A DNA stretch of 64,000 nucleotides, taken from the NCBI GenBank assembly GCA_018340375.1, contig JAFFJZ010000012.1:434001-498000 (forward strand). The letters are read 5' to 3'. Of the stretch, positions 46,774 through 57,660 are shown one piece after another. The stretch's first letter is position 1. Each line of letters begins with the position of its first letter. The position numbers were made by a program, and so were the translations under genes. The stretch is from Gonatopus flavifemur. Taxonomy: Eukaryota > Arthropoda > Insecta > Hymenoptera > Dryinidae. A model generated the notes under the pieces. The model was not told the DNA's origin. It saw nothing but the letters and a program-made list of their open reading frames with translations, and did not search any database.

Positions 46774-49700
46774 ATGGAATGGGTGAAACATGGCTTGGGA
46801 GTATTGTGAGTATAACTTCAATCAACAAAAAAGAAACATATAAAATATGGAAAGTGTGTTGGGCATGTGAAGTTTTGCATTACATGCACAATGGGCTGGA
46901 CAAATTTTCTAACTGAACAAAATGTATTCGCTGAATCACTGAATCATCCGATAACAAATTTGAATCAATCAGAGTGGAAACATTTTTTAAATTATATATA
47001 ATTCAGCATAGGTTATATCGAATTTATAGATAATTCTATAGTATATAAATAATTTCTTGAAATTTCGTATCGCGAATGAAGCTTCGCGAAGAAATGTCCA
47101 ACGGTAGATACAGTGTAACAAAAATCCTTCTGAAAATTCAGAGAATGCCACTGTAATTTTTCACAGTCCTTTTCTTGTAAATTTCCTCGAATTTGAGAAA
47201 CTCTGACAGAATTTTTAGAATACATTCCGAAAGTTAGTTGCAGTTTCTTAAAATTCAGTCAAATTTATTTGAAAATTGAAAAAAGTGACTATGAAAAATT
47301 AGTCAGACTTTTTTGAAGGGTTTTTTTACACCGTAAAAAAAGCTTCAACGCCGAATGATCTTACTTTACAACGTCGTGCTCTGATTCCACCTCGGGGGTG
47401 GACTCCAATACGACTTCAAGGAAGTCCTTGAAAAAAAGATCATGCGTTCCCAAGGGTTAGTAAAAAGAGACACGAACAGAACTATGACCGTATTTCAATT
47501 ATTGTTCGTAGCATCGTGCTTATGGCCAGTCATCTACCGGGAGGCACGGGACAAGTACAAAAGTCAAATATATTGCATGAATCTTTAGGATTCAATGACA
47601 CAATCATTTTGATGAATTTTGGTGAGTATATAATGAGAATTGATGCAGGAAAAATATCGAAAATGACGGACATGAGATAAAAATGAAATGTTTTTTTTTT
47701 TTACAGTGCATCAAAGAACGCAATTTCGTAATCTAGAAGTGAGACCCTGTGCAGACTTTTACGGATACATTTGCGGTCGAGCATCGAGTTTCGATTATCC
47801 GCCAACCATCATGGAAAAGTCAGAATGGGAAAAATTAATGGAGAAAGAATTGAAAAGTAAATTTGGATCAAAATGAAATATACAAATTTTAATTTGTCGA
47901 TTCTCATTCTTGGTGTCTCTTTTAGGTTTAATAGAGGAACCGATCAGTGCCCATGACGAATCGCAGATAGTGAAGGTTAAAGCACAATATCGTATGTGCA
48001 TGGATAACGGTGAGAAGAAATAATGAGTGGACTACAATTTTCATCCGGTGGGATTTTCTTCTGATTTCAACGCAAATGGATATTGCGGTAGATAGAGCTC
48101 ACGAAAGAAATAATTAAATTACCTCCTGTAGCTAAACTTTAATTGGGGCAGCAAAAAAATTCGCACTTCTAGCTAATTTATTATATAAATTCAGTTTTCT
48201 CGTCGGCGACAAAAGGATCTTCAAGACCAACCTCTGGTTCGACTGATTTTCGGTCTCAATTAAGTTGGTGAAGTCTGAGCGTAATTTGGCGGAGAAATAT
48301 TCCATAAAATCCAATCGAAAGTATCGAAGATTCTCATTGAATCAATTCCAATCAATTCGATCGAAATTCCTTTCATTCTCCCATTCGTCAATGGAATATT
48401 TTTTGTAAAGCAGAAACAATAAAAAGAAGATAAACTTCACGTACTCTCCTTGCCGAACGTAGACTTTGAGAACAGAAGGAAGTGAACCAGATGAAACAGT
48501 TTACAGTTTTGTGTGCAATAATGAAGCATTCTTATTTTTTCATGGCCAAATAAAATAGAATCACGGGACTGGGACGGTATTGCGCCATTAAAAGAAATCT
48601 TAACGGATTATACACATCAATGGCCAATGTTGATGGATAATATGGAATGGAATTCAGAGACCCTGAGATTACTGGAATCACAAAAATATCATCCAACCCT
48701 GTTCTCCATTCACGTCAAGAAGTTTAAAATCTATGTGAGCGAATGAAATATGCGTTATTATCTATCGAAATTTAACTGGTTTTTTTCTCTCTTATTTCAA
48801 TCTTCAGATCGATCGATACGATATTTCCATGTACGGTAGATATCTATCAAATTTGAGATTATTCCCAGAATTGGAAGATCGGCATAAGTACAAAAGGAAG
48901 ATCGACCAGATGTTAATGGCGGCGGGATTAAAATCCAAATCCCACTCTGTTATTTTTGATATGGATTTAACGAGTGTTATGAATTTCCGAGAAGATCTGC
49001 ACAGGGTGAGTTGACATTTCGCTTATTCAATTTCGCACGATTCGAACAACAACAACAACAATAATAATATTTAATATATTAGACACGGCGTCGCAAAGAT
49101 TGCTGATTAAAAATGTTTACTTTTCTGATGCATTTTTCAATCAATTTTTCAACTCAATGACATTATTCTATATGAAATAATAAAATATTGAATCACCCTT
49201 CAAGATCGCTGCCTTTCAAACCCCAAGGCAAACGCGTGAGATTCGGTACGTTGAGATGACTGTGAAAGAACTACAAGATTTATTCAACCACGATTATGAA
49301 ACAGAACCAACATTTGTGGTAGTTATTGATTTTTATGTTGAACACTTGAACGCTCAATGTTTTCTCATACAACCGCTTACGATTAATTATAATCATTATT
49401 TCAGAATGAACTGAAATGGGTCCCGTTTTTACAATATGTATTCAAAGAAGTTGAAAGTTTCGAAATCAACGACCTGACCATTGTTCACGTAGAAGAAATT
49501 TATATGAGGAGCTTGGTCGGTTTGATGAAGGAATATGACGCAAGGACCTTAGGTAAGAGGATTGGTATCTTCTTGCATTAGGCGCTTCAAAATGGCAGAC
49601 AAAAATCCATAAATCCATCGAGTTTACTCCAAACTATCCGGTACCCAATAAACACACGCACGTTTTAAATAACGTCATATCAACGGTTTGAACATCGTTT

Positions 49701-52700
49701 AAAATCAACGTTATGAAATCAACGATGATCTTTCAACGTTGAAATAACGTGGGTGCGTTGATTGGGTACCCAGTGATTTTTGGGGTTGCTGGTTACAAAC
49801 CCTTCATATAAATTTCCAAATTCATATTAGATTCGCCGTTTTCGAGTTCAGTCGGATGTCATTGTCGAGTCAATTGATGGTCTTGTATGAGTTTAGGCGT
49901 CCTAAGTCAAAGTCCTCAGTCCTAAGGTCGTACGTCAACAAAATGTTTCTCCATGTTTTACGTCTTTATCTTCGAATAGAATTTTTATGTATGTTTCACG
50001 TCAAAAAATCTTCACCCTATTGAAAACTATTTTGAAAACTAATTTACAAATCATGACGTTTGTATCATTTAACATGGACAAGTTCAAATAAAATGCTTGA
50101 TATCTCGGAACATCAAAATTTTGACATACGGCCTTTTGGCTTAGGACGGCAGTACGATCTGATCGAATAATGAAATTTGCTTTGCAGCCAATCATATGAT
50201 TCTTCACTTCTTCGAGACGTACGCAGGGGAGACGACTGGCAAGATGAGAAAAATGTCGAAATCATTAGCCAATGCCGCACACGGAGCTTCAGAATCGGAA
50301 GAGTATACCACACGATATTCAAAAATTCATCACCCACAGAGCATCGATCGTTTTGATCAATTTCCGATTGATGTATCTTTGCTTGACGTCAAATACATTA
50401 TTCAATGCCAATTTTTCAGAGCACTTAATTCAATCGCACGAATTGGACAATACGATGATGTTCAGGGGGTAAATGAAAAGATAAAATGATGTTCAATGAT
50501 TAATTCAATTCTAACACGATACTTGTTTACATTTCACAGAATGAATTCGTGTTTCAAACAACCTCATATATTACAAGCTGCGAACTATCTGTATTTGAAA
50601 AAATGGTTTCCAGATCATTCCAGAAACGAGGTAATAGTATCAAATACTTCAGTCTAAAGGCACACCCTAATTTTCAATCGTAACGTTATTCTCCGTTTGA
50701 AGGCTACAAGGATGATAATTAATATAAAACAAACGTTGATCGATCAAATAAAAAATTCGACCATTTTTGTCGATGAATATCAAAAGAAGTTAGCAGAAAG
50801 TGAAGTTCATCAGATAACTGTGATTGTTGGTAGCGAATTCAAGTATTCGCAATACAATACTCTTAAGACTCTTTATGAGGTGAGAGACAGTGAAATGTTG
50901 ATACTGAAATGGAAACATTGAGTTTTGACGTACGATTTCTTTGGTATTGTTTTCAGTACGAAGTCTCTTCGAATCATCTGAAATCTCTCATCAATGCCCA
51001 ACGAGCGTTCAAGCGATACGAATACTCTACCATTATAAAACCAAAAGCTTTAATTCTTGAGTAAGTTGAGTCTTATCTTGTTTCTGCATGAGTTGAATTT
51101 TTTCGGTACCTATTATGATTAAGGCAAATTATTCGTCATATTTTACGCGAGTGTAGGAACTTTGGCTATGGAAAAAAATGTAAAATACACTTGGAAATGA
51201 TATCATCAACACAATTTCTAATAAATGAAAAATATAAAATTGTATGTGAATCATATTTCAGCTCCATTCCCGTGCTTCAGAGCGAGCCGGTGTTTTCCGT
51301 TGAGAATCACTTAATAGGTGGGTCAATTCGAATTCACAGAAAATATTCTGTTTCTTCTGAATGGGAATCAAATGTAGCCAGTTTTTCTAATATACGATTT
51401 TAATTTGCAGAGTTGCCGATGGGATATTTGCACCGAGCGAGTCTCTCTCCAACGTTACCCATGTGATTATCATTTGTTTTACTTTTTCTCCCTAATACAC
51501 CATCAAATTAATGAATTGAAATGTTCAAATGTCTGAAGGGTTCATGTCTCTCTGACGATATGTGTTCATCAATCTACGATATTTCACGAGTAAATTCCGC
51601 AGTTCTAACTATTTCGTGCACTTGATATTTGAATAGCAAAAAATATTGCTGCAACAGTTAAATTTCAGCTATTATTGGAATAAATTGTGTTGCCACAGCT
51701 AATTTTTAGCTATTCAAATATCAACAACATGATTTTTTTCGCGCAGACCTTAGGAATCTCTCTACTCATTTCATTCAAAGACGATTCGGAAATGCTCACA
51801 GATATCGTGAATATTTTTGTACAGTCTGAAGTTTTCCTTAGACATAGAACTTTTCACGTATGAAAATATTTTGGCATTTTTTGCAGGATGTATTCCTATG
51901 CGGCTTTAGGTCAAGAGATCAGTTTGATGATGAACGAAATTGTTATCAAAAGAGGTAAGATGGGCACCATAAATTTGATATAGATAGAACGGAAAGAACT
52001 GTTCCTCAATCCGTGTCTCATGGACCGAGTTGTAGAAGACTAAAGGGGGGAAAGAAGAAATTTTCTGTAACAGCGAAATTTAGTTTTGTCGGGTCTCTTT
52101 TGCTGGAGCATCAAATATTTTGCCATCATCGCAATCTTATTAGCTACGACAGCAAAGTTTAGTTATGACAGCAAAAAATGTCACTCCCCCAAGAAACTTC
52201 TGTACTATATATAGAATATGAAACAAATTTTGCTGGAGAAAGGAAAATTCTTTGCTGCCGCATCTAAAAAGTCACAACAAAAAATTTGCTGCTCCAGATT
52301 TTAAGATCAGATTTTGCTGTAACGGCGAATTTTATTTCTCCGTGCATGAAACAAGAGAAGAACGTATTAATTTTTCAGGTTTTGAATCCTTGAAGTTTGA
52401 TTTAACACAAAGATGGTATGGTCACAATCTTAGTGAAGAATTCCAAGCTAGGAGCGAGTGCTTCAAAAATCAATATAAATCGGAGTACGGACAAGAATTA
52501 TCCAAAGTTATACCCCTCTGGAAAGTGAGTGTAATTGAGTTTACGTCCAATTCAGCAGCTAATTCAGGTTATATGGCATCCTAGGTCTGAATAGGCATGT
52601 GCGGTTAATCGATTACTCGATTGAAATGGTGAATTTATGGACGATCAAATGAAATCCTTCAATTTATTGAATAACGGTTCACAATTAATGTATTCAATCA

Positions 52701-53156
52701 TTGATTAATCGGTCAATCGCGGAGCCTTGGGTCTAAACCAAATAAAATGATGAATTTTTACAGACAAGTGGTAATACAGCTCTTGAATATAACACATACG
52801 ACAATGCGGCATTTGCTACACTATATTCGGCATACAACAATTCGAATAAGGAATCGGGATCAACCGACAGTATTTTCCTAATCAATTGGGCAAATGTAAA
52901 TTCAAAACATAAATGAATCGATCAATCTATTTTCATCACACCGACACTACTTACATCATTATATTTTTTTTCGTAGAAATTTTGCGGTCACTCGGATGAT
53001 TTTACCGATAACCGGGTTCAGAGGTGGTTCAATCGTTTGAGTCCGAAAAGTATAAGGATTAACAAAATCATGGCCAATTCGGATGTTTTTCACCGCGCTT
53101 TCAGCTGCTCTCCAGAATCGACTACAAACCCTCTCCGATGTAATTTCTGGAACTGA
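46774..53156 (+). CDS. M13 neprilysin-like protein lacking catalytic residues, 18 exons
   Basis: Exons read by eye: 46774-46805, 47512-47621, 47707-47856, 47926-48009, 48559-48734, 48808-49005, 49205-49318, 49405-49552, 50188-50468, 50540-50630, 50703-50879, 50957-51060, 51262-51317, 51411-51462, 51887-51954, 52379-52524, 52764-52895, 52977-53156. All introns are GT-AG, and phases agree everywhere except 50630/50703 (one base too many). The product is about 765 residues, normal for M13. It starts with a signal peptide (MEWVKHGLGVFIVLMASHLP), so it is probably secreted. M13 marks: RPCADFYGYICG, AQYRMCMDN, ANHMILHFFETY, SECFKNQYKSEYG, and C-terminal SIRINKIMANSDVFHRAFSC then CNFW. The zinc motif HExxHxxxD reads QEISLMMN, ENxxD reads EYNTYD, and the catalytic C-terminal His is Leu, so it should be a non-peptidase. 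Small elements lie in introns 8, 14 and 15. Confidence 0.85.
49640..49770. mobile_element. Short palindromic element in intron 8
   Basis: GGTACCCAATAAACACACG and GGGTGCGTTGATTGGGTACC are inverted repeats, with AACGTT-rich sequence between them. Confidence 0.65.
51625..51726. mobile_element. Short palindromic element in intron 14
   Basis: TTGATATTTGAATAGC pairs with GCTATTCAAATATCAA; AGCTA/CAGCTAA units inside link it to the TTTGCTG family. Confidence 0.6.
52040..52344. mobile_element. TTTGCTG-family element in intron 15
   Basis: TTTTGCTGGAG, GACAGCAAA and AAATTTGCTGCTCC units fill the intron and end in ATTTCTCCGTG 34 bp before the next exon. The left border is unclear. Confidence 0.5.
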
Positions 53157-53227
53157 GTATTAGATGTTTTGACGATAATCCCCCGGTAAAAATCATTTTA
53201 GTTATTACCTGGGCTTCGCAAGGCCTA

Positions 53228-54205
53228 CACGGAAAAAAAATTACTGTTGCTGCAACAGGAGGCAGTCATGTTGCAGCAACAGGATTTTCCTGCAGCTGCA
53301 ACAGGAAGCAGCCATGTTGCAGCAACAGGATTACTACTGTTGTTGCGACTTAATAGTAAATTTGATCTTTAAATCGCACCTTATGACTCATTGGGACGAA
53401 CTTATGCTTCACAATGGACCTTTAACTCACTTTTGGTGCATGAGATATGAGTTAAAAAATAAAGATATAAGAATGCCTGCAGTGACGACATCTTCTACCA
53501 AAAATTTATCAGTCACTATAGCTATTCAAGACCAATTGGAAATGATTTATGTATCGTTTTCCAAAAACTTTGAAAATAATATTATCAAAGAAAGATGCAA
53601 AGAATGTGACGGAGACAAAATGAAATACTTCCCTAATACTAAAATATCCGATGTCCAAGCTTTGAAATACATCGACTATAATAGATATAGATATCAAGTA
53701 GATACTGTAGTAGTAGTAGATATTGATGAAAATGAAGTACCTCAATTTGAAAAAATTTATAAAATTTACAATGTAGCAAATGATGTTTACTTTGTTTTGA
53801 ATTATATACCTACTGTGGCATTTGATCAACATTACCATGCGTGGAATGTTCGAATTGGTAATAATCGTAATTATATTAAAAAACAAAACTTGTAACCTCA
53901 TATTTGGCCTTGTCTTCTTGTGAGAAAAAAAGGATTAGATGACATTGCAACAAGACATTTACTGTAATTCAATATTGGAACATTTGAGAGTGTAATGAGG
54001 TCATAAAAAAAGTAAATAAAAGCTTTGTATTTTGTTCATTTTATAAAGCTTATTTATCCCATAATGAAGAATTTTGTAACATTGCCGCAGCTACAAAAGT
54101 ACTCCTGCTGCTGCAACATGGCTGCCTCCTGTTGCAGCTGCAGGAAAATCCTGTTGCTATAACAGGACTTTTTCCTGTTGCAGCAACATTAAATTTTTTT
54201 CCATG
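53228..54205. mobile_element. 978-bp TIR element carrying an ORF
   Basis: CACGGAAAAAAAATTACTG and TTAAATTTTTTTCCATG are the ends, with TA on both sides (53226-53227, 54206-54207). Inverted arms of about 100 bp follow, rich in GTTGCTGCAACAGGA and CCTGCAGCTGCAACAGG. Between the arms is a single coding frame and an AATAAA at about 54015. It starts 70 bp after the stop codon of the M13-like gene. Confidence 0.8.
53314..53895 (+). CDS. Intact ORF carried by the TIR element
   Basis: The 193-codon frame begins with an ATG inside the left inverted repeat (MLQQQDYYCCC), so the true coding start may be at or after LIFKSH. It then reads LMTHWDELMLHNGPLTHFWC and MRYELKNKDIRM. The combination of a histidine-tyrosine-like block, GPL..FWCMRYE and a following K/H stretch recalls the C-terminal part of uncharacterised multi-copy proteins of arthropods and cnidarians, from memory. 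The rest (YRYQVDTVVVVDIDENEVPQ; VYFVLNYIPTVAFDQHYHAW) is unrecognised. There is no intron and no stop. It looks like a captured gene 3' end; expression is unknown. Confidence 0.6.
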   Translation: MLQQQDYYCCCDLIVNLIFKSHLMTHWDELMLHNGPLTHFWCMRYELKNKDIRMPAVTTSSTKNLSVTIAIQDQLEMIYVSFSKNFENNIIKERCKECDGDKMKYFPNTKISDVQALKYIDYNRYRYQVDTVVVVDIDENEVPQFEKIYKIYNVANDVYFVLNYIPTVAFDQHYHAWNVRIGNNRNYIKKQNL

Positions 54206-54507
54206 TAGTCTCTAAACTTGAAATAGTGCGATCTCCCTGATTGGAGTGAAAGGTCGAGTTCTGCGAAATAATGCATATACACTGCAGAATCAGGGAATAT
54301 CAATTGATGGTAGCAGTGAAGCTTCACTCATTCAGTCAGCGAGAAGCATTTTCAACTGCACAGTCAGTGAATATTCACTGATTATGCAGTGATATCTCAC
54401 TTATCCAAGCCGCTGGTCTACACTGTAAAAAAAAATCGAAATTTTCCTATACGCAGCAACCGGAAAATTCCGATCATGGTATAAGAAATCAATTTCCGAT
54501 ACATATA

Positions 54508-55794
54508 CCGGTGTGTAAGTATGAAACCGGAATTTTTGTACAGAAAAAACACGTTTATTGTAATGATATGATACAAAGTAACTTATTCAAAGTATTGTCC
54601 GTCGCTATCTATACATTTTTTCCATCTTTCTGGCAATTTGTGGATTCCGCGCCAAAAGAACTGTTGCTCTTTTAAGGCAAACCAGTCATCGAGCCATTTT
54701 CGTACATCTTCGTAAGAAGTAAAGCGCTGCTCAGCAAGTGCGTGTCCCATCGATGCAAACAAGTAGTAATCGGATGGGGCAAGGTCCGGTGAGTAAGGCG
54801 CGTGCTGAAGAATCTCCCAACGGAACGACTCTATCGTTTCCTGGGCCTGTTTGCTTTGTGTGCTGGTGCATTGTCATGCAGCAGAATCACCTTGTGTTGT
54901 CTTTGTTGGTATTCTGGTCGTTTTTCACGCAAAACTCGATCCAAATCGATCATTTGTTGTCGGTAGCGTTGAGTATTGACAGTTTCCCCAGGTTTCAGCA
55001 GCTCGTAGTAGATTACGCCCTTCTGATCCCACCAAACACACAGCATTGTCTTTCGTCCGTAGCGGTTTGGTCTTGCCGTCGATGTTGATGGTTCACCCGG
55101 AGTAACCCATGACTTTTTGCGCTTAAGATTCTCGAAATATATCCACTTTTCATCGCCAGTCACAATTCGTTGGAGAAATGACTTTCTTTGGAACCTGGCG
55201 AGCAGCATTTCGCATGATGTTTTGCGGTTTTCCTGCTGTCTTTCGTTGAGTTCAGGTTGAACCCATTTCCTCACCTTTTGTATGTTTTCCATGGCTTTCA
55301 ACCGAAGGGAGATGGCTTCTCGGGTCACCTTCAACTGATCGGCCAGTTGTTGTTGTTGTGTTTGAGCGTCGTCTTCGTCCAACAAGGCTTGCAGGTCAGC
55401 GTCTTCAAACTTTTTCGGTGGTCTTCCACGTTCTTCGTTCCTGACGTCAAAATCGCCACTTTTGAACCGTTTGAACCACTCGAAACACTGTGTTTTACCG
55501 AGAGCATGCTCACCGAACGCCTCCACAAGCATTCGATGCGATTCGGCTGCGGTTTTCTTCAGATGAAAACAGAAAAGTAGTGCTGTCCGCAAATCGTAAT
55601 TTGTTGGCACAAAACTCGACATGTTTATCTCTAATAAACTAATGCTACTGAATGAAACTCGTGTTATTGTGAGTTGGAAATCTTTGTCGGATATCAATAC
55701 AATAACAAGACACTGCTGACGTGATGTGTCGGTAACTGCATCGACATCTAGCGTCACCTATGGGCAAATTCCGGTTTCATACTTACACACCTGG
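54508..55794 (-). mobile_element. Mariner copy 2, 1287 bp
   Basis: CCGGTGTGTAAGTATGAAA and TTTCATACTTACACACCTGG are the ends; TA at 54506-54507 and 55795-55796. It is very similar to the copy at 39030-40299 and differs by a short insertion after the left end, extra TTG repeats and scattered substitutions. Confidence 0.9.
54592..55622 (-). pseudogene. Mariner transposase, copy 2 (frameshifted)
   Basis: From Met at 55622 the frame runs through DNA-binding and first catalytic parts (GKTQCFEWFKRFKSGDFDV; VTGDEKWIYF) and the second motif HDNAPAHK, then ends at NRPRKR because of a one-base deletion. In the next frame the expected PYSPDLAPSDYYL block with the third Asp is readable. The CGA codon that is a TGA in copy 1 is intact here. 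Confidence 0.9.
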
Positions 55795-55851
55795 TATATG
55801 AAATTTCCCACAAGGTTAACTCAAAATTCCAAACTTCATCGGATTTTACTA

Positions 55852-56594
55852 TTAGGTGTATAACTTTGCTTCCGCCGTTTTGCAATAGATGGCTGTAGCG
55901 GTAAGTGGTAGTTGAAATAAATAGATCATAGATGTCATACAATAAGCTGAGGTATTTGTAAATAGAACGCTATCGAAGTATTAGTCGATTTGTGTCTGCA
56001 TCATGAAGTTATTCTCGATTAAACATGTCGGCTTACAACCCAAATTCTCGTCATTTGCGTGAGGTTTTGGTGGGACCAGCTCGGCGTAGTGTATTATGAG
56101 TTGTTAAAACCGACTGAAACAATCACAGGCGATCGTTATCTAACGCAATTATTGCGTTTGAGCCGAGCATTGAAAGACAAACGGCCGCAATACAACGAGA
56201 GACATGATAAAGTGATTTCCAGCATGACAATGCTCGACCCCATGTTGCGAGAGTGGTCAAGACATACTTGGAAACTTTGAGATGGGAAGTCCTACCCCAC
56301 CCGCCGTATTCTCCAGACGTTGCTCCCTCGGACTATCCCTTGTTTCGATCAATGGCACACGGCCTAGTTGACCAGCAATTCCGGCCTTATGAGGAAGTAA
56401 AAATTGGATCGATTCGTGGATTCCTTCAAAAGATGACCAGTTTTTTCAACGCGGGATTCGTATGCTGCCCGAAAGATGGGAGAAAGTAGTGGCCAGCGAT
56501 GGACAATACTTTGAATCATTAATGTATAACCAGTTTTTTACAATAAAACCTCGAATTTCAGAAAAAAACGGCGGATACAAAGTTATACACCTAA
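55852..56594 (+). mobile_element. Internally deleted mariner of a different lineage, 743 bp
   Basis: TTAGGTGTATAACTTTGCTT and AAGTTATACACCTAA are inverted ends; TA duplicated at 55850-55851 and 56595-56596. A start region (MSAYNPNSRHLREV) is joined to the catalytic half (WWDQLGVVYYELLKPTETI), so the part with the first catalytic Asp is deleted. HDNARPHVARVV lies in a shifted frame and PYSPDVAPSDYPLF follows. Non-functional. Confidence 0.85.
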
Positions 56595-56706
56595 TATCAT
56601 TTTGCAGTAAATTTCCAGTGAAATACGGAAACTTCCTAACGCATGTATGTGTCAATTACTTCCAAACATTGATGTGAAGTTTCCCATATAAATTTTTTAC
56701 AATGTA

Positions 56707-57445
56707 GCATGACTGCGAAAACAGTGCGACTCCACTGATTCAAATTTAGAGAGTAGTAAGATCTCTCGAAAACATAGAGAATGATTCAAACGATTTTTGC
56801 GAGAATCTCTTTCACTCGCATGAGATGTGCACAACAGTGACAGGGATATCGTTATGCGCCAGAAGCCGCGATTAGGTTTTCTGTTAATCAAATACGGCAT
56901 TACTGCTTAATTGAATGAAGTACAAAAGTTATTCATACGAAGATGAAAAGGCACGTGAAATTAGTTATAAAATACCTTGATCATGTTCGTCGATGCTAAG
57001 ATTGATGCGTGTTTCGAAATCTTTCATAATAAATCAAACACTGGGATCGTACGATTTCGTTTCAAGTAACTGGTCCGGTCTCTCGTTGGTATGTTTTCAT
57101 AGTAAGCTTAAACATACTATTCTCTCCGTGTGAAGTGAAAATACAGCAACTCCAAAAATACTAAAAATCCGCTCCATAAGAGCGAATGTTCACCCGATTA
57201 GAGTGGATGATATTCATCCTACAGAACTAAGCATTCCACTCTTCGGAGCGAGACTCTTATGGAATTGAAATTATCACGATATTTAAAAATGGGAATGGAT
57301 TTTGAAGGAAATGCTTCTCTTCTCCAGCGGAAAATTGCACGATCGATCAGTCAAAGATGAAAAATCAATGCACGCGTCAATGAAAATTGAATGAGAAAAC
57401 AAAATATTTCATACGGTTAGAAAAGAGAATTCAAATTTGAAGGTA
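56707..57445. other. No gene recognised
   Basis: AT-rich sequence with no repeat ends or motifs other than TTCTCTCCGTG near 57120, probably a lone element end. Confidence 0.35.
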
Positions 57446-57658
57446 CACAGAAAAAAAAACTATCTTGTATCAAGAAAATATTGTTTTCGTTATATATGAA
57501 ACACGGATTGTCTCAGTTCAATGCAATTTGCTTTGAATCAAGAATTTTGTTTTTTCCTGTTTTTGATTCAAAGCAAATTGCATTGAACTGAGACAATCCG
57601 TGTTTCATATATAACGAAAACAATATTGTCTTGATACAAGATAGTTTTTTTTTCTGTG
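57446..57658. mobile_element. Near-perfect palindromic TA element
   Basis: Two arms of about 97 bp differ at one position by eye (CAAGAAAATATT versus CAAGACAATATT). Ends CACAGAAAAAAAAAC / GTTTTTTTTTCTGTG, TA on both sides. Confidence 0.85.
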
Positions 57659-57660
57659 TA

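Larger units (their letters stand above)
54421..56704. mobile_element. TA element split by two mariners
   Basis: CACTGTAAAAAAAAATCG at the left and AAATTTTTTACAATG at the right are inverted ends with TA outside. Its own sequence is 54421-54507, 55795-55851 and 56595-56704; the rest is the two mariners. Confidence 0.65.

Noticed and set aside
47484..47587. Signal-peptide-like frame MTVFQLLFVASCLWPV just before exon 2 of the M13-like gene
   Set aside because: It runs into TAG before the exon ends and is out of frame with downstream exons, while the exon starting at 46774 joins in phase and gives a better signal peptide.
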